Shown in pieces: positions 15,341-24,309 of a DNA stretch of 64,000 bases (positions are counted from its first letter, which is position 1; each line of letters starts with the position of its first letter). Both the position numbers and the translations under genes were made by a program. Under the pieces are notes generated by a model. The model ran no database searches. It was not told the DNA's origin and saw only the letters and a program-made list of their open reading frames with translations. The stretch is from NCBI GenBank assembly GCA_963775315.1, contig CAVZIN010000009.1, forward strand, positions 470,637 to 534,636. The letters are read 5' to 3'. The stretch comes from CAWGHZ01 sp963775315. Its GTDB lineage: Bacteria > Pseudomonadota > Alphaproteobacteria > MPNO01 > DASWLB01.

Positions 15341-17572
15341 ATGCGGATCGGCTCGCGGCATCTCCTGGCCATCGCACTCGCTCTCGATGTGCTGATCCTG
15401 GTTGCCGACAACCAGGTCCCGCCCGGCTACGCGGTCGACATGCTCTACGTGGTGGTCATGGGGCTCGGCTTCTGGATAGGGCTGAGCATCGAGATCCTGG
15501 CGCTAGGTGGACTGGCGACCCTCTTCGTCGTCGTCCAGACCGCCGTCGGCGCGGATGCCGTGGGGCTTCCCGAGTCGCGCGTCCTCGCCAACCGGGCCCT
15601 CGCCCTGGTCGCCGTGTGGGTGGTCGGGCTGCTCGCGCTCAGCCATCGGCGGTCCGCGGTCGCGCTCCGCCGCAGCGAGGAGGCGCTTCGCCAGGCGCAG
15701 AGCATCAGCCAGCTCGGCTATTTCGAGCTGCCCCCGAGCGCCGGCGGGCGCGGCGCGTTCTCGCGCGAGGCACTGCATATCCTGGGGGCGTCCGAAGGCG
15801 CCGTGGCGACCCGCGCGGAGATGGTCGCCATCGTCCATCCGGAGGACCGCAAGGCGGTGGAGGACGGCATCGCCGGGGCGGTCGACCGATCGGAGGGGTT
15901 CGAGCTCAATTTCCGGGTCGTCCATCCCGAAGGCGACACGCGCTTCGTCCGGGCCATCGCCGAACCGGTGACGAACCGTCGAGGCCAGCTTACGCGCCAC
16001 GTCGGCAACTTGGTCGACGTCACCCAGACGACGATGACCGAGCGGGCGCTGTCGAGCCGCGAGGCGCGGCTGCGCTCGATCCTCGAGACGGCGCCCGAGG
16101 CGATCATCACCATCGACGATCGCGGCATCGTCGGCTCATTCAGCGCGTCGGCCGAGGCGCTATTCGGCTATGCCGCCTCCGAAGTGATCGGCCGGAACGT
16201 CGCGATGCTGATGCCCCAGCCGCACCGCGACCAGCATGACGGCTATCTCGAGCGCTACCAGCGCACCGGCGAGCGCCACATCATCGGCATCGGCCGGGTG
16301 GTCGAGGGGCTGCGGAAGGACGGCACGCTGTTCCCCATGGAGCTCGGTGTCGGCGAGGTGCAGTCGGGCGGCGAGCGCATCTTTACCGGCTTCATCCGCG
16401 ACCTCACCTCGCGCCAGCGGATGGAGCAGGAGCTGCGCCAGGCCCAGAAGATGGAGGCGGTGGGCCAGCTCACCGGCGGCATCGCCCATGATTTCAACAA
16501 TCTGCTGACGGTCATCATCGGCAATTTGGAGATGCTGGAAAGCCGCATCGACCTCGACGGGCGGCCGGCCGCGTGGCTGAAGGACGCCTACGACACCGCA
16601 CAGCTCGGCGCCGAGCTGACCGGCCGGCTGCTTGCCTTCGGGCGGCGCCAGGCGCTGCACCCCGTCGTCACCGACCTCGCCGACCTGGTGTCGGAATCGT
16701 CGGGCCTGCTGCGGCGCACGCTGGGCGAGAGCATCGAGATCCGCACCGTCATCGCCAAGAACCTCTACCGCCCGCTGGTCGATCCCAACCAGCTTCAGAA
16801 CGCGCTCCTCAACCTCGCCATCAACGCGCGCGACGCGATGCCCGCCGGCGGCCGGATGATCATCGAGGTCTCCAACGCCGAGGTCGATGTCGACTACGCC
16901 CAGTCCCATCCCGACGTCCGGCCGGGCCGCTACGCCATGATCGCGGTCACCGATACCGGCGTCGGCATGAGCCGCGACGTGCTCGACCGCGCATTCGAGC
17001 CGTTCTTCTCGACCAAGGGGCCGGGCGCCGGCACCGGGCTCGGCCTCAGCATGGTGTACGGCTTCGCCAAGCAGTCGGGCGGCCACGCCCAGATCTATTC
17101 CGAACCCGGCCACGGCACGACCGTCCGGCTCTATCTGCCGCGGGCGATGGAGGGCGAGGCGACGGTCGCAGCCCAGACAGAGGTGTCGGCCTCGTCCTTC
17201 CCGGCGCGGGGCGAGCGCATCCTGGTGGTGGAGGACGACGCGCGGGTGCGCCGGGTGACCATCCAGCGCCTCGCCGACCTCGGCTATGAGGTGGTCGAGG
17301 CGGAAAGCGGGCCCGACGCCCTGGCCCGCATGGTGGAGCTGGACGGGTTCGACCTGCTGTTCACCGACATGGTGATGCCGGGCGGCATGTCGGGCGCTGA
17401 TCTGGCGCGCGAGGCGGTGGCGCGCGACCCATCGCTCCGCGTGCTCTACACATCGGGCTATGCGGAGCCCGACGTGGTGCTGAACGAGGCGGGCGGCAGC
17501 GCCAACTGGCTGCGCAAGCCGTACACGGCCATCGATCTTGCCCGCAAGCTGCGCGACGTGCTGGATGCCTAG
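15341..17572 (+). CDS. FixL-like heme-PAS hybrid sensor histidine kinase
   Basis: A 743-residue hybrid kinase. In order: several membrane segments in about residues 1-95, a first PAS domain, a second PAS domain at about 235-360, a HisKA/HATPase core with phospho-acceptor H383 in GGIAHDFNNLL, and a C-terminal receiver with D676 in FTDMVMP. The second PAS domain resembles the heme PAS of FixL. Relative to Bradyrhizobium FixL numbering (from memory), the proximal heme His200 is H299, Arg206 is R305, His214 is H313 and Arg220 is R319 in HIIGIGR. It should therefore sense O2 through heme. The ATG at 15341 is preferred; the frame is open to 15128. No FixJ is adjacent, so the receiver may feed a phosphorelay. 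The TAG stop lies in the target site of an insertion sequence. Confidence 0.9.
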   Translation: MRIGSRHLLAIALALDVLILVADNQVPPGYAVDMLYVVVMGLGFWIGLSIEILALGGLATLFVVVQTAVGADAVGLPESRVLANRALALVAVWVVGLLALSHRRSAVALRRSEEALRQAQSISQLGYFELPPSAGGRGAFSREALHILGASEGAVATRAEMVAIVHPEDRKAVEDGIAGAVDRSEGFELNFRVVHPEGDTRFVRAIAEPVTNRRGQLTRHVGNLVDVTQTTMTERALSSREARLRSILETAPEAIITIDDRGIVGSFSASAEALFGYAASEVIGRNVAMLMPQPHRDQHDGYLERYQRTGERHIIGIGRVVEGLRKDGTLFPMELGVGEVQSGGERIFTGFIRDLTSRQRMEQELRQAQKMEAVGQLTGGIAHDFNNLLTVIIGNLEMLESRIDLDGRPAAWLKDAYDTAQLGAELTGRLLAFGRRQALHPVVTDLADLVSESSGLLRRTLGESIEIRTVIAKNLYRPLVDPNQLQNALLNLAINARDAMPAGGRMIIEVSNAEVDVDYAQSHPDVRPGRYAMIAVTDTGVGMSRDVLDRAFEPFFSTKGPGAGTGLGLSMVYGFAKQSGGHAQIYSEPGHGTTVRLYLPRAMEGEATVAAQTEVSASSFPARGERILVVEDDARVRRVTIQRLADLGYEVVEAESGPDALARMVELDGFDLLFTDMVMPGGMSGADLAREAVARDPSLRVLYTSGYAEPDVVLNEAGGSANWLRKPYTAIDLARKLRDVLDA

Positions 17573-18341
17573 GTCGTGGACTCATAATGGTTGATGCGGA
17601 GCCGTATGGAAGCGAGGGCGACGGCGGCGAGGAAGTTTCGCGCGAGCTTGTCATAGCGCGTGGCGATGCGCCGGAAGTGCTTGAGCCGGTTGAAGAAGCG
17701 TTCGACGAGGTTGCGCTGGCGGTAAATCTGGCGGTCAACGACACGGCGGACCCGGACGTTGCTCTGCGACGGGATGTGGGCGAAGGCGCCAGCGGCTTCG
17801 ATGAGCGCGATAATGGTGGCCGCGAAGTAGCCGCGGTCGGCAACGACGTGACGAGCGAGCGCCAGTCCCTCGACCAGGGCCGGGAAGGTGGTCTTGTCCG
17901 AGGCCTGGCCGGGGGTGAGCAGCAGGCGCACAGGCAGGCCGTGACGATCCACCACGACGTGGATTTTGGTGGTCAGTCCTCCACGAGAACGGCCGATGGC
18001 GTGATCCGCGCCCCCTTTTTACCGCCGGCCGCGTGCTGGTGGGCGCGCACGATCGAGGAGTCGATCAGATGAAGCGACGTGGGCGAGCCGGCCTTCAAAG
18101 CCTCGAACACCTTGAGCCACACCCCTGCTTTGGCCCAGCGGTTGAAGCGATTGTAGACCGTGGTGTACGGGCCGTACCGTTCCGGCAGGTCACGCCACGG
18201 CGCGCCTGTGCGCAGGATGTGGAAGATCCCGTTCACCACACGCCGGTCGTCCACCCGCGGCACGCCGCGCGGCTTGTTCGGCAGCAGCGGCTGGATGATC
18301 GTCCATTCCGCATCGGTCAAATCGAAGCGCGCCATCTTCAA
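17569..18341 (-). CDS. IS5-family DDE transposase made by -1 frameshifting
   Basis: Two overlapping frames encode one transposase. The first frame starts at ATG 18341 (MKMARFDLTDAEW) and runs to 17973. The second frame carries the C-terminal catalytic part and ends at 17569. At 18011-18020 the coding strand has AAAAAGGGGG; a -1 slip there joins the frames to read GADHAIGRSRGGLTTKIH, the expected junction of IS427-group transposases. The DDE elements are in HLIDSSIVRAH, VVADRGYFAA and RNLVERFFNRLK. The stop codon TAG (17571-17569) lies in the target duplication rather than in the element proper. Two apparent half-genes are therefore not evidence of decay. Confidence 0.85.
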
Positions 18342-18410
18342 GCTCCCACCGTTTGGAAGCTTGAATCACACCCCGCCCATAAAGGGAATCCCCTTTATGG
18401 GTACATGACC
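17572..18410 (-). mobile_element. IS5-superfamily (IS427-like) insertion sequence
   Basis: An element of about 839 bases. The left end GGTCGTGGACTCATAATGG and the reverse complement of the right end, GGTCATGTACCCATAAAGG, match at 15 of 19 positions. Both ends are flanked by CCTAGG, so the target duplication is CTAG or TA and the exact edge is ambiguous by one or two bases. Near the right end, ahead of the transposase, CCCATAAAGGG occurs twice as a perfect 11-base inverted pair (18377-18401), which would form a hairpin on the outside-in transcript. The element looks intact. Confidence 0.88.
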
Positions 18411-18521
18411 TAGGCGGCGCGGGAGGCACGGGGGATTTGCCGTCATGGCCCGGCCCCGCTACCATCCCGCGCGTTGGCTTCCCATATGCTTGGCGATGAG
18501 CAACACGGCCCGCGCTCGACG

Positions 18522-19439
18522 ATGAGCAATACGACGCTCGGCTCCGCGATCCTCGAGAGCGCGGACCACACGTCACGGTTCTGGCGATTCGGGCGCCCCG
18601 GCTTGGTGCGGCGCGGCAGCGCGGCGCACGCCGAGATGTTCGCCCGGCTGCTGCTCGACACGTTCAATCCGTACAAGCCGGCGGTGATCGAGTGGCCGGT
18701 CCTGGCGCCCGCCGACCGCGACCGGCTGGTCTCGCTGCCGATCTGGGACATCGCGGTCCGCACCGAGGGGCGCGCCCGCATCAACATGCTGAGCTACGCC
18801 GCGCGCATCCAGGACCCGCTGGTGCGCCAGGCGCTGGAGCTCAATGGCTTCGAGGAGGGACGCCACAAGGAGGTGCTGGCCAAGCTGGTCGCGGCCTACG
18901 GCATCCAGCTCGCGCCCGAGCCCGACTACCCGCCCTACAAGGACGTGGAGTGGGCCTACTTGGTCACCGGCTATTCCGAGTGCATCGACAGCTTCTTCGC
19001 CTTCGGGCTGTTCGAACTGGCGCGCCGGTCGGGCTTCTTCCCACCCGCGCTGGTCGAGACGTTCGAGCCGGTGATGCAGGAGGAATGCCGCCACATCCTG
19101 TTCTTCGTGAACTGGGCGGCGTGGCACCGGCGCAACCTGGGGCCGTGGCGCCGCGTGGCGTTCGACGCGCGAGTCGCGGCGGTCTGGGTCTTCCTGATGT
19201 GGGAGCGGATCAAGACCGCCCGCGAGGTGGGCGGCAGCGGCGCCAACTTCACCGCGACCGGCCACCAGTCGATCGGAGTCGATGTCGGGCTCGGCGAGAT
19301 GATGGCCATCTGCCTCGCCGAGAACGAGCGCCGGATGGCGGGGTACGACGCACGGCTGGTGCGTCCCGCCGCGATGCCCCGGCTCGCCCGCCTCGCCCTC
19401 AAAATCATCGGGCGGAAGCGCAAGCAGGCGGCCGGCTAG
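18522..19439 (+). CDS. Ferritin-like diiron protein
   Basis: A roughly 305-residue helical protein with two E-x-x-H iron-ligand motifs, one in GFEEGRHKEVL and one in VMQEECRHILFF, spaced as in ferritin-like diiron proteins. A further acidic residue is in YSECIDSFFAFGLFE. It should fold as a four-helix bundle and hold a diiron site, as either an oxidase/hydroxylase or an iron-handling protein. ATG 18522 and ATG 18486 are both possible starts; neither has a strong ribosome-binding site. The gene lies just to the right of the IS element, so its own promoter may have been separated from upstream sequence by the insertion. I do not know a precise family name. Confidence 0.75.
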   Translation: MSNTTLGSAILESADHTSRFWRFGRPGLVRRGSAAHAEMFARLLLDTFNPYKPAVIEWPVLAPADRDRLVSLPIWDIAVRTEGRARINMLSYAARIQDPLVRQALELNGFEEGRHKEVLAKLVAAYGIQLAPEPDYPPYKDVEWAYLVTGYSECIDSFFAFGLFELARRSGFFPPALVETFEPVMQEECRHILFFVNWAAWHRRNLGPWRRVAFDARVAAVWVFLMWERIKTAREVGGSGANFTATGHQSIGVDVGLGEMMAICLAENERRMAGYDARLVRPAAMPRLARLALKIIGRKRKQAAG

Positions 19440-19487
19440 GACCTTCCCGCCGCCCGCACAAGGCGGGCCGGCGGGGTCGCAAGTCCC

Positions 19488-20501
19488 TCAGCGGCCGAGA
19501 CGCTTCTTGACGCGCGGGAACACCTTCAGCGTGTTCTCCTCGAAGATCGCCTTCTTCTGCTCCGCCGAAATCTTTGCCGCGTCGACATAGCGCTTCGTGT
19601 CGTCGTAATCGAACCCGGTGGTCGGATCGACGCCGCGCACCGCGCCGACCATCTCGGAGGCGAACAGGATGTTCTTGGTCGCGATCACGTTGGTCAGGAG
19701 GTCGATGCCCGGCTGGTGATAGACGCACGTATCGAAATAGACGTTCTTCATCACGTGCTCGTCCAGGAGCGGCTTCTTCAAGTTCTGGGCGAGGCCGCGA
19801 TAGCGCCCCCAATGGAACGGCACCGCACCGCCGCCGTGCGGGACGATGAAGCGCAGGTTCGGGAAGTCCTTGAATAGGTCGCCGGTGATGAACTGCATGA
19901 AGCAGATCGTGTCGCCCGCGATATAATGCGCCCCGGTGTGGTGCACAGCCGGGTTGCACGAAGCCGAGACGTGGATCATCGCCGGCACGTCGAGCTCGCA
20001 CATCTTCTCGTAGAGCGGATACCACCATTTGTCGGTGAGCGACGGCTCCTTCCAGTACCCGCCCGAGGGGTCCGGGTTCAGGTTGCAGCCGACGAAGCCA
20101 AGCTCGTTCACGCAGCGCTCGAGCTCGGCGACGCAATTGCGCGGATCGACGCCGGGCGACTGGGGAAGCTGGCAGACGCCGATGAAATTCTCGGGGTAGA
20201 GCCCGACGACTCGGTGGATCAGGTCGTTGCAGGCGACCGACCAGTTCTCGCTGGTGGTCGCGTCGCCGATATGGTGGCCCATGCCGGCGGCGCGCGGCGA
20301 GAAGATGGTAACGTCGGTGCCGCGGTCGCGCTGAAGCTTGAGCTGGGCGCCTTCGACCGACTGGCGGATCTGGTCGTCGGTGATCTTGAGCGCGGCCGGC
20401 GTCGGCTGGCGCTTCTCCTTCAGCGCGGCGATCTGCGCGTCGCGGTAGTCCTGCAGCTCCTTCGGCGCGGTGGTGTAGTGGCCGTGGCAATCGATGATCA
20501 T
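19488..20501 (-). CDS. ligJ: LigJ-like 4-oxalomesaconate hydratase (amidohydrolase fold)
   Basis: A 337-residue amidohydrolase-fold protein that I recognise as close to LigJ, which hydrates 4-oxalomesaconate in the protocatechuate 4,5-cleavage pathway. Matching stretches are MIIDCHGHYTTAPKEL with H6 and H8, FIGVCQLPQSPGVD, LGFVGCNLNPDPSGG, and IVPHGGGAVPFHWGR. Also matching are FDTCVYHQPGIDLL and EMVGAVRGVDPTTG. The next gene downstream of it in the lignin pathway would be an aldolase that makes pyruvate plus oxaloacetate; here the neighbour at 20522 is an HpcH/HpaI aldolase instead. The other pathway enzymes (LigAB, LigC, LigI) are not in the window. Family is secure; the physiological substrate may differ from the lignin intermediate. 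Confidence 0.85.
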   Translation of the reverse strand: MIIDCHGHYTTAPKELQDYRDAQIAALKEKRQPTPAALKITDDQIRQSVEGAQLKLQRDRGTDVTIFSPRAAGMGHHIGDATTSENWSVACNDLIHRVVGLYPENFIGVCQLPQSPGVDPRNCVAELERCVNELGFVGCNLNPDPSGGYWKEPSLTDKWWYPLYEKMCELDVPAMIHVSASCNPAVHHTGAHYIAGDTICFMQFITGDLFKDFPNLRFIVPHGGGAVPFHWGRYRGLAQNLKKPLLDEHVMKNVYFDTCVYHQPGIDLLTNVIATKNILFASEMVGAVRGVDPTTGFDYDDTKRYVDAAKISAEQKKAIFEENTLKVFPRVKKRLGR

Positions 20502-20521
20502 GACGGTCTCCCCGTATCTCG

Positions 20522-21388
20522 TTACTTCGCGCGCCCGGCGAGCTCGAGCCCCTTGTTGAGCCCGGCGTAGCCGCGGGTCGGCGCCGGCATCAGGAAGCGG
20601 TAGCCCTCCGCCAGCACGCGCTCGACGTTGTTCGCGTCGACATGCGGATGGCCGACCGGCACGTTGTGCTTCTTGCAGATCGCCCGGATCTCGCTCATCG
20701 CGCTGAGAAGGTCCGGATGGTCGTACTGGCGCGCGCAGCCCAGCTCCTGCGACAGGTCGCCCTCGCCGATCAGGCAGACGCCGATACCCGGCACCTTGCC
20801 CAGCATGTCGTCGAGATTCTTGATCGCCAGCGTCTCCTCGATCATCAGGATGACCAGCACCTCGCCGTCGGGCGCGAGCGGCCAGACGTCGGCCTTACGA
20901 TAGTACTCCTGCTGGGTGAGGCCCCAGTAGCGCGCGGCCGCGCCGGGCGCGTCGCCGCGAATGCCCGCCGGCTCGAAGATCGGCTTGTCCTTGAGGCGCG
21001 GATAGCGGCAGGCCGCGACCGCGTTGTAGGCCTGGTCGACCGTCGAGACGTGCGGCCAGACGATGCCGTAGGCGCCGAGGTCGAGCGCCTGCTTGGCCGG
21101 CCACTGGCTCATCTCCACGCCGTTCGGCGGGATGCGCACCATCGGCGTCACCGGCGGCGCGAGCGTGCCGCCGGTCACGATCTGGCGCCGGTTCAGCATG
21201 TATTGCAGGCAGTCGCGCAGCGCGCGGATGTCATAGGGCCCGTGCTCCATCTCGAATACGATCCCGTCGTATTTCGAGCCGGCGTAGGCCAGTGTGTCCT
21301 CGATGTCGGTGCGCGCGAACGCGGTGAAGGCGGGCTTGCCCTCCTCCAGCGCCTTGATCACGCCGTTGAGACGCGGAATGTTTGCCAT
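20522..21388 (-). CDS. HpcH/HpaI-family aldolase
   Basis: A 288-residue class II, metal-dependent aldolase of the HpcH/HpaI group, which cleaves 4-hydroxy-2-oxo acids to pyruvate and an aldehyde or oxo acid. Visible features are FEMEHGPYDIRALRDCL, an Arg in PMVRIPPNG, the metal-ligand region ILMIEETLAIKN, and CLIGEGDLSQELG, where the Glu and Asp bind the metal. The start is ATG 21388 behind GGGGAG; the longer frame upstream adds 31 unlike residues. It is 20 bases upstream of the LigJ-like gene in the same direction, which suggests hydration followed by aldol cleavage of one ring-fission product. Confidence 0.88.
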   Translation of the reverse strand: MANIPRLNGVIKALEEGKPAFTAFARTDIEDTLAYAGSKYDGIVFEMEHGPYDIRALRDCLQYMLNRRQIVTGGTLAPPVTPMVRIPPNGVEMSQWPAKQALDLGAYGIVWPHVSTVDQAYNAVAACRYPRLKDKPIFEPAGIRGDAPGAAARYWGLTQQEYYRKADVWPLAPDGEVLVILMIEETLAIKNLDDMLGKVPGIGVCLIGEGDLSQELGCARQYDHPDLLSAMSEIRAICKKHNVPVGHPHVDANNVERVLAEGYRFLMPAPTRGYAGLNKGLELAGRAK

Positions 21389-21505
21389 GTTCGCTCCCCA
21401 AAGCCTTGTCGCCGCCCCGCGCTGGCTCGCGGGATCGGACTCGGTCGGTCGTGGCTTACGCCACCTCCCGGCCCCGCGCAAGACGGGCCGGGCGGCGGAA
21501 CTGGA

Positions 21506-22516
21506 TCAGTTCGTCTTGTGCAGCCTGGCGAGCTCGGCGCGATAGGCGGCGAGGACGTGCGCCCCGTCGGGTGTGCGCTTCACCCACTCGGCGGTGATCG
21601 GCGCCAACAGCTTCTTCCACCGCACCGACTGTTCGTCGCTCAGGGTGGAGCACGAATGGCCCTTGAGCTTGCACGTGAATTTGCGCGACTCTGCCTCGAC
21701 CGTGTCCGACAGCTTGCCCATCAGCCGCGAATAGGACTCGCCGGCGTTCTCGTCGATGGCCTTCTTGGCCTTCTCCGGCAGGCGCTCGTAGGACCGCTTG
21801 TTCATCAGCATGGCGCCCGGGTTGTTCCCGAACGGCACGTCGAGGTCGTACTTGGTGAGCTCGTAGGTCTTGAAGGTCTGGGTTCCCGTCCAGCCGAGCA
21901 CCACGCCCGAGACCAGACCGCGATTGATCGATTCGTAGAAATCGCCCGGCACCATGGTGATCGGCGTCCCGCCCAGGAGCTTCAGTTCCTCGGCCGAGCC
22001 GCGCGACAGGACCGCGAGCTTGATGCCCTGCATGTCGTCGACCGTGCGGATCTGACGGTTGGAGTGCAGCCCAGAGGGGTTGTAGACGAAGAGGGCCAGC
22101 ACCTTGACGTCCGAGAACTCGTCGGCGTCGACGCCATCCTTGTAGATACCCCACGCGGCGAGGCTCGCATCCAGCGTCGACGTCACCTCGAATGGCAGCT
22201 CGGGGACCAGCGCCTTCTTGAACGTGCCTTCCAGATGGCCGATGGCGCCGTACATGCAGTCGACCACCCCGGCCCTCGTGCGGTCGTAGACGTTGCGCTC
22301 GTTGACCACGGCGCCACCCACGAACACCTGGAATTTCAGAAGTCCGCCCGAATCCTTCTCGACCGCCTTGGTCCACGGATAGACGGCGCGCGCGTTCGGC
22401 CACGACTTCGCGGGCACCGGCGAGCCGTACTTGAGCACGATCGGCTCGACAGCGTGGGCGGCAAGCGGTGCGAGAGCGAGCGCGGCGGCGGCAATCATCG
22501 TCCGGGACAGGCGCAT
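21506..22516 (-). CDS. TRAP transporter substrate-binding protein (DctP family)
   Basis: A 336-residue periplasmic binding protein. The signal peptide runs from MRLSRTMIAAAALAL to a likely cleavage after AAHA. The mature part has the DctP pattern: FQVFVGGAVVNERNVYDRT, then MQGIKLAVLSRG with the carboxylate-binding Arg, and a SINRGLVSGVVLGWTGT helix. ATG 22516 follows GGGAGG. TRAP systems normally pair this protein with DctQ and DctM membrane subunits, but none is next to it, so it is an orphan that must share a permease. Its position with an aldolase and a LigJ-like enzyme hints at an aromatic-derived or dicarboxylic acid ligand. Confidence 0.88.
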   Translation of the reverse strand: MRLSRTMIAAAALALAPLAAHAVEPIVLKYGSPVPAKSWPNARAVYPWTKAVEKDSGGLLKFQVFVGGAVVNERNVYDRTRAGVVDCMYGAIGHLEGTFKKALVPELPFEVTSTLDASLAAWGIYKDGVDADEFSDVKVLALFVYNPSGLHSNRQIRTVDDMQGIKLAVLSRGSAEELKLLGGTPITMVPGDFYESINRGLVSGVVLGWTGTQTFKTYELTKYDLDVPFGNNPGAMLMNKRSYERLPEKAKKAIDENAGESYSRLMGKLSDTVEAESRKFTCKLKGHSCSTLSDEQSVRWKKLLAPITAEWVKRTPDGAHVLAAYRAELARLHKTN

Positions 22517-22671
22517 CGATTTTCCTCCCATTTTCGTCTGTTGCCCGAACCATAGCGCCAAGCCGGTCGGGAGGCGAGCGCCGGTTGGCGGAAAACCCCC
22601 TTGCCCGATGGCGCGCAAGGGCCGAAGCTCGCCGCAATGGGCGCTGGGGAGGCGCGCGAGGCGGGGGCGAC

Positions 22672-24294
22672 ATGCAGCGTTTCGACTACATCATCGTGGG
22701 TGCGGGCTCGGCGGGATGCGTGCTCGCCAACCGGCTGAGCGAGGAGCGCGAGGCGCGCGTCCTGCTGATCGAGGCAGGCGGGCGCGACAGCAACTTCCGC
22801 ATCCACATGCCGCTCGCCATGCGGACCCTGACCTTCCACCCGACCTACACCTGGGGCTTCGCGACCGAACCCGAACCGCATTGCTACGGGAGGCGCATCC
22901 AGGTGCCGCGCGGGCGCGTGCTGGGCGGCACGTCCTCGATCAACGCGATGATCTACGCCCGCGGCCATCCGCTGGATTACGACCAGTGGCGCCAGATGGG
23001 GCTCGCCGGCTGGGGCTATGCCGACGTGCTGCCCTACTTCAAGCGGTCGGAGCATTCGTTCCGCGGCGCCGACACCTATCACGGCGCGGGCGGACCCCTG
23101 AAGGTGACGCCGCCCGGCATCCCGAGCCCGATCTACGACATGTTCGCCGCCGCCGCCGAGCGCGTCGGCTTCCCGCGGTCCGACGACTATAACGGCGCCG
23201 AGCCCGAGGGTGTGGCGCAGGCGCAGATGACGATCGGCGACGGCAAGCGCTGGTCGACCGCGCGCGCCTTTCTGCGCCCGGCGATGGCGCGGCCGAACCT
23301 CCGCATCGCGGTCAACGCACTGGCCGAGCGGGTGGTGATCGAGAACGGGCGCGCGGTCGGTGTCGCCTTCCGCCAGGGCCAGAAGCGCTTCACCGCCTAT
23401 TGCGACCGCGAGGTGATCCTGGCCGGCGGCACATACAACTCGCCCCAGCTCCTGATGCTGTCGGGCGTCGGCCCGGCGGACGAGTTGCGCGCGGCGGGGG
23501 TGACGCCGGTGCTCGACCGGCCCGACGTGGGGCGCAATCTGCAGGAGCACGTCAATACTTTCGCGACGTTCGAGCTGGCCAAGCCGATCTCGCTGCAGCC
23601 GCTGCTGCGGTTCGACCGGATGACGGTCAACGTCGCGCGTTGGGCGATCAGCGGCACCGGCCCCGCCGGCAGCTTCCCGACGAGCTGCGCCTCGTTCATC
23701 CGGGTGCGGCCGGAGAGCGAGCGGCCCGACATCGAGCTGCTGGTAAGCCCGGTCGCGCCCGACGGCACGATGTGGTTCCCCGGCGTGAAGAAGCCGGTCG
23801 GCCACCGCTTCTCGAGCCGCATCGCGGTGCTGCACCCGCGCAGCAAGGGCAAAGTGATGCTGCGCTCGGCCGATCCCGCCGACCCGCCGCGCATCTTCTG
23901 GAACCTGTTCGACGATCCGCACGACCTCGACACGCTGCGCGCTGGGTTGAAGGCGGTGCGCTCGATCTTCGCATCCGACCCGCTCGCCGCCGTCGTCGGC
24001 GCCGAGCAGCGCCCGGGACGGGCCGTCGAGACTGACGCCGAGATCGACGAGTTCCTGCGGCGCAACTGCGAGACGGCGCACCACCCGGCGGGCACCTGCC
24101 GCATGGGGGCCGACGACCAGGCGGTGGTCGATGCCGAGCTGCGGGTGAAGGGGATCGAGGGGCTGCGCGTCGTCGACTGCTCGGTGATGCCGAACGTCGT
24201 CGGCTCCAACACCAACGCGCCGACCATCATGATCGCCGAGAAGGCATCCGACATGATCCGCGGCCGCGCCGCCCTGCCGGCGGCCGGCGTCTGA
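22672..24294 (+). CDS. GMC-family FAD oxidoreductase (choline dehydrogenase-like)
   Basis: A 540-residue glucose-methanol-choline oxidoreductase. The N-terminal FAD motif is YIIVGAGSAGCVLANRLSE with E35/E36 in the LLIEAG strand; GGTSSINAMIYARGHPLDYD is GMC signature 1 and GGTYNSPQLLMLSGVGP is signature 2. The catalytic His is in HHPAGTCRMG, and the C-terminus has VVGSNTNAPTIMIAEKASDM. It oxidises an alcohol; the substrate is not determinable. No signal peptide is present. ATG 22672 is the first start that gives the family N-terminus. A P460-type cytochrome follows after 15 bases and could take its electrons only if located suitably, which is uncertain. Confidence 0.92.
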   Translation: MQRFDYIIVGAGSAGCVLANRLSEEREARVLLIEAGGRDSNFRIHMPLAMRTLTFHPTYTWGFATEPEPHCYGRRIQVPRGRVLGGTSSINAMIYARGHPLDYDQWRQMGLAGWGYADVLPYFKRSEHSFRGADTYHGAGGPLKVTPPGIPSPIYDMFAAAAERVGFPRSDDYNGAEPEGVAQAQMTIGDGKRWSTARAFLRPAMARPNLRIAVNALAERVVIENGRAVGVAFRQGQKRFTAYCDREVILAGGTYNSPQLLMLSGVGPADELRAAGVTPVLDRPDVGRNLQEHVNTFATFELAKPISLQPLLRFDRMTVNVARWAISGTGPAGSFPTSCASFIRVRPESERPDIELLVSPVAPDGTMWFPGVKKPVGHRFSSRIAVLHPRSKGKVMLRSADPADPPRIFWNLFDDPHDLDTLRAGLKAVRSIFASDPLAAVVGAEQRPGRAVETDAEIDEFLRRNCETAHHPAGTCRMGADDQAVVDAELRVKGIEGLRVVDCSVMPNVVGSNTNAPTIMIAEKASDMIRGRAALPAAGV

Positions 24295-24309
24295 ACCGAG
24301 GGGGACCAC

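Noticed and set aside
17569..18341. IS5 transposase split into two half-genes as a sign of decay
   Set aside because: The split is at an AAAAAGGGGG slip site and a -1 shift restores the expected sequence, as in IS427-group elements.
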